DNA of 28,269 bases from Chara braunii (GCA_003427395.1 BFEA01000001.1:3544662-3572930); one strand, 5' to 3'. Positions 9,071 through 19,240 are shown, counted from the stretch's first letter. Notes: a model not told the origin generated them from the letters alone. Translations and numbers: made by a program.

Positions 9071-9076
9071 CCCACT

Positions 9077-9129
9077 TAGCCTATTGGTCAGGTGTTTGCC
9101 TGGCAAGCCCTAGGTTGTCTGATTCTTGG
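9077..9129 (+). repeat. tRNA-like segment (A-box match, weak B box)
   Basis: TAGCCTATTGG (9077-9087) fits the pol III A box. TTTGCCTGGCAAGCC resembles an anticodon arm, and GGTTGTCTGATTC (9113-9125) is an imperfect B box. This is probably a decayed tRNA-derived SINE head rather than a working tRNA. Confidence 0.35.
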
Positions 9130-9204
9130 ATTGGACATGCACATAGTAGCTGAGCTGCTACTCATTATATCATCCCCACCCCATCCCCACCACCCGCCCT
9201 GCTC

Positions 9205-9300
9205 ATTGCGATCTGCTCATCGATATCTGCTTAATATCAAGATCTGCTTAATATCGAGATCTGCCAAATTTCGAGATCTGCTTCATCGGAGCTGCTTATC
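9205..9300. repeat. Short tandem repeat with a 16-17 bp unit
   Basis: GATCTGCTTAATATC-like units recur four to five times with substitutions, each starting GATCTGC or ATCTGC. Confidence 0.65.
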
Positions 9301-9429
9301 CAACAGCACATCATCATACAGGTCATGCAACGCATCATCATCACGTTACTACTCCATTAAATTATTACACAGTTTTTGTTTGAGTCGGTCCACAATGCTC
9401 CACATACACATTGTTTCATGCCAACAAAG

Positions 9430-9430
<1 letters not shown>

Positions 9431-9478
<48 letters not shown>
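9431..9478. repeat. (AC)n microsatellite
   Basis: About 24 AC units, a potential Z-DNA tract. Nearby CVCVCV reading frames are artefacts. Confidence 0.95.
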
Positions 9479-9481
<3 letters not shown>

Positions 9482-10516
9482 TTCAGTTTCTTCCCCTTTT
9501 TTTGAAAAAGAAGTCGTATACACATTACANATGGTTGCATATATAATAATAAAACTCATGGAATTTTTTTAAGCAGCATGCTACATGCATGTATTTAAGC
9601 CATCTGCAAACTCCTATTATGGGCGCCCTGGTGCCACTTGGGCCCGTCACAAAAATTGGAGGCCACCATATGGGACATTCCCGTATGACTGAGCTCACAG
9701 CAAGGCTGACTCTGTGTGAACCTGCTGGGGGCTTGCGTTGATTCACTTGTTCGGCTCTGAAGTATGTTCTTCCCCTTAAAAAANCGGAAAGTCGCCTACA
9801 GGTCTCATGGTTATGGGATGTTATAAGAAACTCGAAAAAAAACTCTTGCGAATACCAAGGTTCCCTTCGAGGGACGCAGTGATTTTTGGGCCCGTAGTTA
9901 AAAATGGAGGCCTCCATGCAGGGCTCGTCCCTGTATGGCTTATGCCCCACTTGATGGGGTACCATACGATTACTATGGCGCTTAGGCTAAGATGGATTCC
10001 CGCCTATTATTTCGGGACTGGCACGCATCTGTGATATATAACNACGAGCATCTACANCGTTCGGCCTCTCTTCGGCTGGCGCCTTCGGATGATTACTTGG
10101 GGGCGCGACGGTTGGCATCGCCTACGTGTGCTGGGCACTCTGTGGTCGGAGCGTGGGGCTTTGATGATGTCACGCTCATTTGAATGACATGTGTCCGACT
10201 CTCGACTGCCTCCTCCAAGCTTTCGCTCTATCCCATCTCTGCTTCCTCCTCCTCTTCTTCTTCCCCGGGTGCCCTCCCACCCCTCGTCTGCTTCCCCCCC
10301 CTTCCCCTCCTCGTTGATATCGGTGGCGGAGAAAGGCTTTTTGCACGCACGTAACATGAGCGGCGCACCTTCGTCCTTGGCGTCACGGGCGACGGTAATG
10401 CGTCTCTGGTTCCTTGTCCCCACCACCCGCCCCCGACTCCCTCCCTTGCATCCTACTCTCTAAACGAGCTCGAAAGTGAGCTGGATCCCTTCCGGAATGT
10501 ATACTTAAGGTGATTT

Positions 10517-10572
10517 TATACCCCTGATGAGCCAATCTACGGTGGGGATTGGCGAAAAGGCCTTTGGGATTA
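10517..10572 (+). ncRNA. Hammerhead ribozyme-like sequence (copy B, type I layout)
   Basis: CTGATGA (10524-10530) is followed by a perfect 7-bp helix II (GCCAATC 10531-10537 with GATTGGC 10547-10553, 9-nt loop) and then GAAA (10554-10557), which is the complete conserved core. Helix I can form from CCC (10521-10523) with GGG (10566-10568), and helix III from AA with TT around GGCC. The whole AAGGCCTT is self-complementary, as in short-stem hammerheads that work as dimers. The predicted cut follows T10565 (UUU, a permitted but weaker NUH triplet). The core and helix II are firm. Activity is inferred. Confidence 0.55.
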
Positions 10573-10919
10573 CCCGCCAAAACCTTTTNGTAGCGTCGGC
10601 TTACGCGGGGCCGCATGGCCGGAGTGGGATCTTCTCTTCTCTTCTTCCCCTCTCCCCCCTACATCCTTCCTTTGATTACAAAGATGCATGATGCTACTTA
10701 ACCATACTTCTTTTGTGAAAACTTCCGTTGTTGTCTGCATATGTGATGACGATTGTTTGTGTTAGGAACTTGTGACCGGGGCTNCGCTTCCNTGAAGTGG
10801 AGTATGGAAGCGGCTATTTTTGTCCTAGGAATCGTCGTCGTCTGCTCCATCTTGTTCGACTACTTGGCTTTCGTTGCGTATTTGGAAAGCGAGTGTATTA
10901 AAGNTTTTTGCCTCCAGCT

Positions 10920-11830
10920 GTCTTTGCATCTGAATCGATNGGCGGAAGTTGCGGGTAGAGGGAGGTGCCTTGTTGAGAAATGATGGGGAACTTTGGGGGA
11001 NACTGTGGGGAGCTGCGTCGGAGCATGTGGAAAGCTGCGCTAGTGTTGGTCGTAATGATTCCATTGATTNCTGTCACGATGTTTTTCGGTGGCAGTATGC
11101 TCTTCGCTAATGAGGGGATATGCTTGAAGTGGACTGGAGGGTATGGGTCTGCTGGGGGTGGTGATCTCTTCATCGCTATAGTTGTAATGCATTGGTCCTT
11201 CGTAACGGCGCTGGTCGTTCTTTGTTTCGTTGGGCCTGGTGGTTATAATTGCCGCTGTTGCTGCCACGCCTTCCTCTTCCTTTTGGGGGCTGCGTAAATA
11301 GCTTCTCGTTGAAGTAGCCTGTGTATGATGATGAGGCGATAGCAGATAGTATTGAATCTGGGATAGCATGGCAGTACGAAGCTTCGCGGTCTTTGCGCCT
11401 GAATCAAGTGATGTGTGTTTTGGGGTNAGGGAGGTGTCTTAGTGGGAAATAATGGGGCACTTTGTGAAAAACTGCGGGGGATGGCATCGGGGTACGTGGA
11501 GGGCTGTGCCAGTAGTAGTCGTAATATTTCCCTTGATTACCATCGCGATGTCTTTCGATGATGGTGTGCTCTTCGCTAGAAGAGGGTATGTATGATGCGG
11601 ACTGGTAGTGGTGGGAGAGCTAAAGGTGGGGATCTCCTCGGCTGTAATGCAGCGATCCTTCATAATGGTGCTAATTGTTCTTTGCTTCGCTGGGCCTGTT
11701 GAGTGCAACTGCCGCTATTGCTGCCATGCCTTCCTCTTCTGGTGGGAGTTGCGTAGACGGCCTCTCGTTGGGGTAACTTGTGTATGTAGAGAAGATGATA
11801 GCGGTTAGTGCTGGGGTATGAGGCTTCGCT
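10920..11830. repeat. Diverged tandem duplication, about 470-bp unit, two copies
   Basis: Copy 1 (about 10922-11391) and copy 2 (about 11392-11830) share a series of blocks in order: CTTTGC..CTGAATC, GGGAGGTG/GGAGGTG, GAAAT.ATGGGG, GTAATGAT/GTAATATT and GTTCTTTG..TCG.TGGGCCTG. GCTGCCA.GCCTTCCTCTTC follows. Identity is roughly 70-75% with indels. The hydrophobic plus-strand frames in each copy do not stay in register, so they are probably not genes. Confidence 0.75.
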
Positions 11831-12409
11831 GCTCGAGTTTGGGTTTTCGCCTGGATGTTGACGGCGCTGTTGGGAAAATTTTCCTGGCGGAGTCTTGAGG
11901 CTTTTTTCTTGAAGATTATAAGCTGAGGAGACCCCTTATGAATGGGACGCAGCCGTCTCGTGCCAATTTTTTTTCCCCCATATCGCCTCTTTCCCTTCCT
12001 TTGCCTTCTTCTCCCCTCTCCTGACTCCCTTCAATATATGAATGTTTCGTTGAATGCTCACTGAGTCTGTTTCTATTCCCTTCCTTGATTGATCGGGTTG
12101 GATGGGGGATTATTAATTGATCATGCTTATGCTATTGGCAAATGGCCAGGAATTTATNTTTCCGCGTGTGCTATCTCGTGAAAGAATAGGATGGCCTTTG
12201 CTTCACATTTTTTTTGCATCTATATAGGTGAAGTCTCGCTCATATTGTTTTTTAAGAGCTGTTGGTATTTCGTGAATTCTGTAATGAGATGTGAGTATGA
12301 GCCCGCCTACTTGATTTAGTAAGAAGCATCTTTCCTTTCTTTTCTCTCCCCATACCCCCCCTGCCCTCCCTCCTTCTTTATCTTCTACTCTGAATTTTGG
12401 GCCCCNGAG

Positions 12410-12860
12410 CCCTGTGTGGGTGATCTCTTTGAGCTCAACATTTGGAAAAATTGCTTGGGATAGTCCGCGGCGGATACACACCACTATGTCTATGGAGCTT
12501 TTTTCAAAAGCAGATTGAATCAAGTTTTTTTTCCTGTTATACTCGCTTTAATCTCCTAGAAGTACGCTGTTGCCTCCTGAGATTGCGTCTCGGAGCCGAG
12601 CCTTGCAGCCCGCCACGTCATATTTCGTGGGGGTTTAGTAACAAGTATCGCACACACAATCAGTTTTGTCTCTGTTGTCCTCTTGTTGTCTGTCCCCCCT
12701 CCGTTTTTTTTCCATGTATTTTTGCTTACCCAACTGAGCACCCTTGAGTAGTGCCAAACAGTGGGTTGTTCCACGTTTGGAGTGCCTACTGGACTCTTAG
12801 GGGGGCCGCTTGGTTCAGAATGTCTGTGTTGCCTGTGGGTGATGACGGATGCTCGTCGAA
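12410..12860. other. Unassigned sequence
   Basis: No gene, RNA or repeat family recognised. Reading frames on both strands are short and unremarkable. Confidence 0.4.
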
Positions 12861-12869
12861 GTGTCTCCC

Positions 12870-12913
12870 TGGCTCAGTGGGTGATGGGAACCAACAGCCT
12901 GCGGGGTTCAATC
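12870..12913 (+). promoter_or_regulatory. Internal pol III promoter-like A and B boxes (tRNA-derived SINE head)
   Basis: TGGCTCAGTGG (12870-12880) is a full match to the A-box consensus, and GGTTCAATC (12905-12913) is a close B box. They are 35 bp apart, the usual tRNA spacing. The T-arm does not pair well, so this is not a tRNA gene. The hammerhead copy A follows about 475 bp downstream on the same strand. Confidence 0.5.
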
Positions 12914-13386
12914 GTGACGTGAGTAGGTCGTGTGCCGCTTTGCTCCATGTTGGATGAGTGGACAGCCTCGTTTTCGCTCCGCCACTGCCTTGCTGCCTGT
13001 CCCGCTTGCTTCGCATGTGGTTCTCTGCAGGTTGATGTGTTCGCTGTGTGGTGCGGCCATGTTGTTGGTGTTGCCTTGCGGTTCGCTGGTCTGGCGCCTT
13101 GCTGCCCATTCGCTGGTTGTGCCTCTGTGTTTGCTGCGTGTGGGCCTCGTAGGATGGTTGCCTTGTTGCTGTTGCCTGCACGGTTGCTCTGCTGTTCATC
13201 TGTCTTCCGCTGCCGTGTCGTTCCTTGCAGTCATGGTTTTTGGCGTTGTGCAGCCGGGTTGCCTCTACTGCGTTCCCTGGTGCACCGCAGGGTTGCTGCC
13301 CGCTGCTATGTTCCGCTTCGGGGCAGTCTGCCTTCAACAAGGGTCAAAGGGTTCATGACCCAAACCATCAAATACGGAGATTCCGC
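12914..13386. other. Unassigned sequence between the SINE-like head and the hammerhead
   Basis: T/G/C-biased sequence with many TTGC and GCTG words. Overlapping frames on both strands (up to 265 codons on plus) reflect the low A content rather than a recognised protein. Confidence 0.4.
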
Positions 13387-13442
13387 AGATTGTCAAGGGT
13401 TCAGCCTCCTGATGACTCGGTGCAACTCCGACGAAACAATCT
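13387..13442 (+). ncRNA. Hammerhead ribozyme-like sequence (copy A, type III layout)
   Basis: CTGATGA (13409-13415) and GAAA (13433-13436) flank helix II (TCGG 13417-13420 with CCGA 13428-13431, 7-nt loop). Helix III is a perfect 7-bp pairing of AGATTGT (13387-13393) with ACAATCT (13436-13442), followed by C13394, so the cut would follow a standard GUC. Helix I is short (AGG with CCT, 6-nt loop). Two weak points are a C-C mismatch where G10.1-C11.1 should pair (13416 with 13432) and an A-C mismatch at the base of helix I. The core with helix II is about 80% identical to copy R3 at 26632, so they belong to one family. Activity may be reduced. Confidence 0.6.
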
Positions 13443-13855
13443 ATCATCAGTTTTTATGTTTTCCAGTCTTTGCTTTTTTTATACTAGTATTTTTTTCGTT
13501 CACTGCTTTTGCCTTGTCGTTATTTGACTTGCAGTCGTTCCCTTACTGCCTTATGCTGTTTGCCTGCCCATCTGCCCAGCCCATGCCTTTCACCCAGTGT
13601 GCTTTGTTGTCTTGTGCTGTTCGCCTGGCCACCCGCCTCCCTGTGCCCTCCAGCCGATGTGCCTTGCTGCCCCCTGCTGTTTGCCTTGCTGCATACTGTT
13701 TGTCTTTCCATCGAGGCTCGGTCTCATAGAAAACGTTTACAAGGGAATCGATAAGAGAGAATTGTGTATTGCTGTTGGGTCCTTGGACTGCATCCCTGAT
13801 GATTCAATGGCACAGAGTACACGTCACGTGTACTGGAGCGTCATTCGCTGTGCGT
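13443..13855. other. Unassigned sequence
   Basis: Similar T/C-biased composition to 12914-13386, with a TGTTTGCCTGCC-like phrase repeated with variation (about 13557, 13617, 13677). That suggests a degenerate tandem repeat of about 60 bp. No gene recognised. Confidence 0.4.
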
Positions 13856-13856
13856 T

Positions 13857-13872
13857 TGCGCACGCGCGCGCA

Positions 13873-13916
<44 letters not shown>
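13857..13916. repeat. (CG)(CA)n alternating tract
   Basis: GCGCACGCGCGCG leads into about 24 CA units. It is a potential Z-DNA former. Confidence 0.95.
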
Positions 13917-13919
<3 letters not shown>

Positions 13920-14870
13920 GGCTGGAACGGCAATGCCTCTACAATTACGGTCGACGTGCATCTGTGTTCCTAGCATGTTGGAGCCACGTAGCCTGTGACA
14001 TCTGTCTACACCGTGCCATTCGATGCAGTAACTGTGACTGTGAGAATTGGATGCGGTGCTTTCACAGGCCGCACCCAAACCGGTCCTGCCCAGTCTGAAG
14101 AGGCAGCCACTTACCATAGGCAACAGCTGCTCCTCAAATTTATGCAACCCAAACACTGACTGGCCTCATGTGCCATTCTAGAGTGGTCTGCCCCTGCAGT
14201 CACTATTTAGAACCCTGTCAGAGCTCCACCTCCCATCTCCTTCCTCCCTCCTCTTGTGTATTACCAGGAATACATACGAATGAGCGTCATTACGAGAACA
14301 GACAAAATGTAAGTTGAAGATCTGAGAAGAAATGAACAGGAATATACTGCCGCCTTTGTTTTGCCTCCTTTCATAGTGTGGAAGTGGGCCTTTATGGCAC
14401 ACGGGGATGTGGCCAGCTCATGCTCAACCATAATCGATGTGGCAAGCCTTATGCAGGGAAGGCATGGTAAAGGGGCAGATGCAAGAACAAATGAAAGGGG
14501 TACCCCGAAGAAAGCAAATGTGAACACATTCAAGAAAGGGGTTTTTCTATTTATACTTCATGATGCTTGCTATAGAGGTGAAACTGTTTCATTGTTGGGT
14601 TGTATGAACTCAAGGGCTGTTGCATACTCATGAATACTTCAACAAGTATGGGCAGAACCAAAGATCAACCAATATAGGATGAGCATGTCTGCAGCGGAAG
14701 TATGAGAAATGGACTGACTCACATAGACTGAACTCATACAGATATCACTCAACACACAAACAATCGTGAGATGGTGGGGTCTGAGCCAATCATAGACGAT
14801 GCTCAGGCCCCGTACAACCATACAGAGACGAAAGGTGGGAGGAGAGACGATGGAGGTGGGAGGTGTAGGC
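13917..14870. other. Unassigned sequence
   Basis: Unique-looking sequence between a microsatellite and the candidate LTR. I see no coding domain. It could be flanking intron, or the internal region of another retroelement copy if the LTR-PBS reading at 14872-14880 is right. Confidence 0.35.
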
Positions 14871-14879
14871 AGCGCCAGA

Positions 14880-15872
14880 TGTCACCGAGATAGAATCCAG
14901 TAGGTCACTGATATGGTAGTCCAAAATGTCATCGAACACAATCAGAATGCCGTGGACAATAAGTCACCAATGTCAGAGGTACAGAGTCCTAATGTAACCG
15001 GTGTCCAATCTGTGATGCCGCCGAGTATCAATCCCAACTATCTCCAAGTCTCGAATCCGGTAAGTATCACAGCCTCTTACCACCGAAGTCCAAAAATCTG
15101 TGATGCCGCCGAGTATCAATCCCAACTATCTCCAAGTCTCGAATCCGGTAAGTATCACAGCCTCTTACCACCGAAGTCCAAACACTGATCTCTGTCCAAC
15201 TCGTATCAAAGTCTCCAATCTGAATAGGAAGAAGATGAAGTCTGAAGAAGAAGAAGAGGAAGTCTGAAGAAGAAGAAGAGGAATAGTAGAAGAAGAAGAT
15301 GAAGATGGAGAGGAGAGATGGGGAAGCTGGTGAGGGCCTCGGCCTAACCTGCAGGTAACAAGCTGGTGCCTTAGCGGTGGGGGGAGATCTGCTGCAGGTC
15401 GCGGGAGCTATGGTGCTCCACGGTCGCAGGTAAGTCCCCTCGCTCCTCCTCGCTCCTCCTGGACTGCAGTGCGCTAAACTAGCGCTGCAGTTCCTGGTGC
15501 TGCGCTCAACCAAAATAGCGCAGCGTTGCCTCTCGCTGCTCCTCGTTCCAACCTGGGAGAATGGCCACTGGACCGGCCTAAGTACCGTCCGGCGGCCGGC
15601 CGGCCTTGATGCTGGCCTCCTGCGCCGTGGGCTGAACTGTCGAAATGTCCGTTCAGCCCAGACCGGCGGGCAGCAGCCTCAAGAGCGCCGCCAGGCCCAA
15701 ACGGTCATGTCGTTTGGGCCGACCTGGGTCTGCTGGCGCTGGGGTCCAACCGGTGGCCTAATAGGGCCTACCGGGAGGAAAAGGCCTGGCCTTTGGCGAG
15801 GCCGGCCTGGGTACCCCTGAACCGGTGTGTGGGGCCTGTGGAGGCCCGTGTGAAGTCGCAGAATGTAACACA
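14880..15872 (-). mobile_element. 3' LTR of the Ty3 chromovirus (left edge tentative)
   Basis: The right edge is well placed. Directly after the polypurine tract the minus strand reads TGTGTTACATTC, and LTRs start with TG. The left edge is only a candidate: the minus strand reads GGTGACA ending at 14880, followed by TCTGGCGCTGCC, which resembles a primer-binding site of the TGGCGCC type. That would give an LTR of about 990 bp. The stretch includes an exact 88-bp tandem duplication and GAA-rich tracts (15228-15306). No second LTR is available for confirmation, because the 5' end of the element is missing. Confidence 0.5.
15007..15182. repeat. 88-bp tandem duplication
   Basis: Two virtually identical units (15007-15094 and 15095-15182), each starting AATCTGTGATGCCGCCG and ending ACCGAAGTCCAA. 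Near identity means a recent duplication. Confidence 0.95.
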
Positions 15873-15888
15873 CTCCCCCCCTTAAAAG
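15873..15888 (-). other. Polypurine tract of the Ty3 element
   Basis: On the minus strand CTTTTAAGGGGGGGAG lies seven bases after the pol stop (15895-15897) and directly before the TG start of the LTR. This is the expected place and composition for the plus-strand primer. Confidence 0.85.
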
Positions 15889-15894
15889 ACCGAG

Positions 15895-16383
15895 CTACCT
15901 GCGAGGGCGAAGTTGTCTGTCCGATACCTGGGTGGGTTGGGTGGGACGAACTTTGTCCTTGGCAAGTCTCCGGTTCTCGTAGTCGGAGAAGATGAGTGGT
16001 GCAGATGCCTGTAAGTCTGCGCGGGAGATCCAACGGGTGTCATCCGGGTCACATTGCTTGAAAGTGACTTGGTTTTGCATTGGTTTGTTGCCAAACTTGC
16101 GGTGCCTGATGACACAGTCAACTTCCTGATGGCCGTCCATAGAGGGCGGATCCTGTGATCGTCTGCCCAGGAACTCGTCTGCGGATGGTGGCGTGTAGAC
16201 GGCCAGCTTCGACGCATGGAAGACCGGGTGCACACGGAGGTGCGGTGGGATGGCAATCACAAAGGAAGGACCTGCAGGGTCGTCGCCTGCTGCAGAAACT
16301 ACCTTCCATGGTGCAAACCATTTTGGGAGGAGTTTGCGCGAGACGTCCTCTACTCGAGCGAGAATTCCTGAGCGAGGACCCAA
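15895..16383 (-). pseudogene. Ty3 integrase C-terminal region and chromodomain
   Basis: In the frame beginning LGPRSGILARVEDVSRKLLP (about 16383) the conserved integrase tail follows: KWFAPWKVVSAAG, then AIPPHLRVHPVFHASKL, the usual block in which a PFxV..G..AY-like core is followed by HPVFHVSxL. After a Pro-rich linker a chromodomain-like segment spans about 16128-15967: QEVDCVIRHRKFGNKPMQNQ, then DPDDTRWISRADL with the conserved Trp, then FSDYENRR. The first aromatic cage residue appears replaced. Chromodomains in such elements steer integration towards marked chromatin. A one-base frameshift near 16380 separates it from the integrase core. Confidence 0.85.
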
Positions 16384-18242
16384 ACAAGGTCTCCCTCGCG
16401 GAAAGGGCATGGGAGTCGACGTCGGTTGGCTTGCTGCTGCATGCGGATTTGAGCCTTTTGCATGTTTGCACGGGCTTTGATCAGCAAGTCCCGGTACTTC
16501 CGAACGGAAGCGGGAGAGCAAGCGACGTCTATGTCGGCGGCCCGTGGTAGAAGAAGATCGACAAAGACTCGGGCTTTCTCTCCACCGTGATGCAACTCGA
16601 ATGGAGTGATGCAGATCGTCGGGTGCACCGAAGTGTTATAGGCGAACTCAATGTCGGGAAGCCGGTCAACCCAATCTTTCTGGTCGGGACGGATGAGTGT
16701 ACGTAACATCATTTGAGCGGTTTGATGCGCTCGTTCCGAATGTCCATCCGTCTGCGGGTGCCGTGCGGAACTCGACTTCATAGTCGAACCGGACTCCGTC
16801 ATGAGGGAAGTCGAGAAGGCGGACATGAAGCGAGTGTCTCTGTCGCTCACAATATCTTCCGGAACACCGTGGCATGTAATCCAGCCGGTGTGCAAGAGTT
16901 GGGCGAGCTCGGGAGCTGTAGCACGATACTTGCATCGGAGAAAAAGAGCGTACTTGCTCAAACAGTCAACGACCGTGAGAATGCTGTCATGACCGAGGTG
17001 ATCGCGGGGGAACGGGCCTGTAACATCCATAGCAATGGAGAGGCGAGGTGCCCGAGGAATCGACATCGGTTTCAGTTCCCCATAAGGGACCTGAGATCTA
17101 CCTTTGTTACGATGGCAAACTGCACATGACTCAATATACTTCGTGACGTCGTGAAGAACGTCGGGCCAGTGAAAACGCTGGCGGAGGCGGGTCAATGTGC
17201 GGGTCACGCCAAGGTGTGTCGAAAGTCGTGCGTCGTGGAATTCGCCCAGAAGACGAGTCCGTAAGATGCGATCTTGGGGCACCACTAACAAGTCCTTCCC
17301 TCTCGTGTGGAGAAGTAGGAACCCGTCGGAGATACGATAATGACCAGCCGGCGGGTGATCCGATGAGAGCTCCGCATAAAGCGTAGAGTAAGTCGGATTG
17401 GACTTGTAGCCTTTGACGAAATGCTGCTGCAGATCGTCATCTAGTTGGAACGTCGTCGTTACGAGGGCACAAAGATCGGGCCTCCGTGAGAGGGCGTCCG
17501 CTGCTCGATTGGCGGGACCGGGAATGTGGCATGGCTCAAAGTCGAACTGGTCGATGTAATACATCCATCGACCGATCGTGCTAGTGACCGTGTCCTGCGT
17601 TTTATAGAAGGTCAACGGATTGTTGTCCGTGCTCCATCTAAAACGCCGAGGACCGAGAAGAAAGTGGTGCCACCGTTTGAGAACAATGACAAACGCGAGT
17701 AGCTCTTTCTTCCTAGCGTCGTCAAGAGTGTTGATGGGAGGCACTTTTTGGGAGAAGTACTCGACCGGGTGCCAACCATCCATGTGGCATTGTTCCAATA
17801 CCGCACCAATACTGTACCCGGAAGCATCCGTAGTCACTTGGGTGGGTAGGGTGGGATCATAGATACGGAGGGCCGGTGCGTCTTGCATCGCCGCCTTCAA
17901 CGTATTGAACGCGCCACGAGCTGCGTCGTCGAACTTGAATGGTACCTTCGGGGACTGAAGTCTCGACAAAGGAGCTGCCACTTTGGAGTAAGACTCGACG
18001 AAGCGCTGATAGTATCCAGCCAAACCCATGAAAGAGCGTACGTCTGTCGTGCAACGGGGTTCTGGCCAATCCACGATGGCTTGGATCTTGTCCGCTAAGG
18101 GACGAATGCCTTTCGGCGTCACATAATGGCCTAAATACTCAAACTCTTGTTTGGCAAATTCGCACTTGTCGCCGTTTGCTTTGTACTTAGGCTGCTCGCA
18201 AACGATCCAACACCACACGAAGGTGTACGAGGTGCTCGTCAA
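16350..18242 (-). pseudogene. Ty3 pol: end of RT, RNase H and integrase core
   Basis: A 630-codon open frame. Residues 18-80 hold the RT thumb and connection (FEYLGHYVTPKGIRP, then SFMGLAGYYQRF). RNase H follows with TTDASGYSIGAVL (Asp139), KKELLAF (Glu180), STDNNPL (Asp206) and NRAADALSR. The integrase has an HHCC zinc finger (His336, His343, Cys373, Cys376) and the catalytic triad Asp406 (AMDVTGPF), Asp467 (VSDRDTRF) and Glu503 (PQTDGHSER). The last two are exactly 35 residues apart, as in D,D35E enzymes. The segment between them (STSLMTESGSTMKSSSARH) looks diverged from the usual consensus. This part is intact as a frame but is severed on both sides by frameshifts (about 18195 and 16380). 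Confidence 0.95.
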
Positions 18243-19240
18243 GCGTCCTGCTATAGACCAAGATATCGTCGAGGTAGATGAGGATGGTACGATCGAGCAA
18301 GTCTCGGAACTCCGTTGTCATGGCCGCTTGGAAGGTTGTCGGGGCATTGGTGAGTCCAAATGGCATCACGACCCACTCAAAATGCCCATACCTCGTTTTG
18401 AAGGCGGTCTTGTACCGGTCTTGAGGCTGGATTTCAATCTGGTGGTAACCCGACTTCAAGTCCAACTTCGAGACGTACGTCGCGCCGCCCAACCGCTCGA
18501 GGAGATCATCAATCCTGGGGAGAGGGCCGGCATTCTTTACGGTTTGTGCGTTAAGTTTTCTATAGTCGATGCACAGGCGTAGGTCCTTGTTCTTCTTCCG
18601 GACGAAGAGAACTGGTGCACCGTATGGCGAACAACTAGGGCGAATCCAGCCCTTGTCGAGAAGGTCATCGAGTTGTGCGCGAAGCACCTCGAGTTTCTCT
18701 TCGCTCATGCGGTAAATGCATCCACACGGAGGGACGACACCCGCCTCGAGAGTAATCCCGTGACGTATGGGCCGATCCGGAACCGTTCCGGTGGGAGCCT
18801 CAAAAACGTCTCTATACTCGTCCAAGAGGTGAGAAATGCGTGGGTCCGGCGGTGACGCGGCTGGTCCGTCCGGCGAGGGGAGGGCATGTAAGAAAACAAG
18901 GCCCATCTCCTCGATGTTGTTCCGAGCTATGGCGTTGCGAATCCTCGCAACGGAAACCACGCGACAAGCAATCGACGTGTGAGGGGTCGCGACCGTACAT
19001 GGGACTAACACTCTGTTCCTATCACGAATGTGAACGGTTCGGTCATGAAAGTTCACCAGATGATCAGCGCTACGCAACCAAGACATGCCTAAAATCATGT
19101 CAAACTTGGTGTCGAGGACGTCGAAAGACACCGGCTCATATGCAAGGGGCGCAAAATATATCGGGACGTCGTCAACGCATCGGTCGATCGACTTTTGCAT
19201 GCGGCCATCCGCGAGTGTAACTTGCGTAGGGTGCGTCTTC
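18187..19240 (-). pseudogene. Ty3 pol: protease C-terminal part and reverse transcriptase
   Basis: The frame carries the end of the protease ([20 protein letters not shown], the flap and ILGMDWL-like motif). A linker follows, and the RT palm and fingers come next. Those include [34 protein letters not shown] with a catalytic Asp, [15 protein letters not shown] and the YLDD box (about 18276-18265). Right after [14 protein letters not shown] a one-base shift near 18195 moves the continuation ([12 protein letters not shown]) into the next frame. Upstream, a one-base shift near 19235 separates it from the catalytic protease segment. The motifs themselves are well preserved, so decay is recent. 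Confidence 0.95.

Larger units (their letters stand above)
9530..12410. repeat. Repeat-derived segment dotted with single ambiguous bases
   Basis: Fourteen isolated n calls fall between 9530 and 12406, with only one other in the window (26379). This fits a multicopy element whose copies were merged in assembly. Internal similarity supports a repeat. A GGGCCCGT..AAAAAT-GGAGGCC block near 9640 recurs near 9890, and a roughly 470-bp unit is duplicated at 10920-11390 and 11391-11830. I recognise no coding domain. Pyrimidine-rich patches lie at 10200-10310 and 11970-12020. A hammerhead-like sequence lies at 10517-10572. Confidence 0.5.

Noticed and set aside
10980-11808. Hydrophobic plus-strand frames that look like duplicated membrane proteins
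   Set aside because: The two copies of the repeat diverge with indels that shift frame, and ambiguous bases cross the frames. A non-coding repeat is simpler.
13795-13830. CTGATGATTC near 13796 as a hammerhead
   Set aside because: There is no GAAA and no complementary helix II in the next 40 bases.
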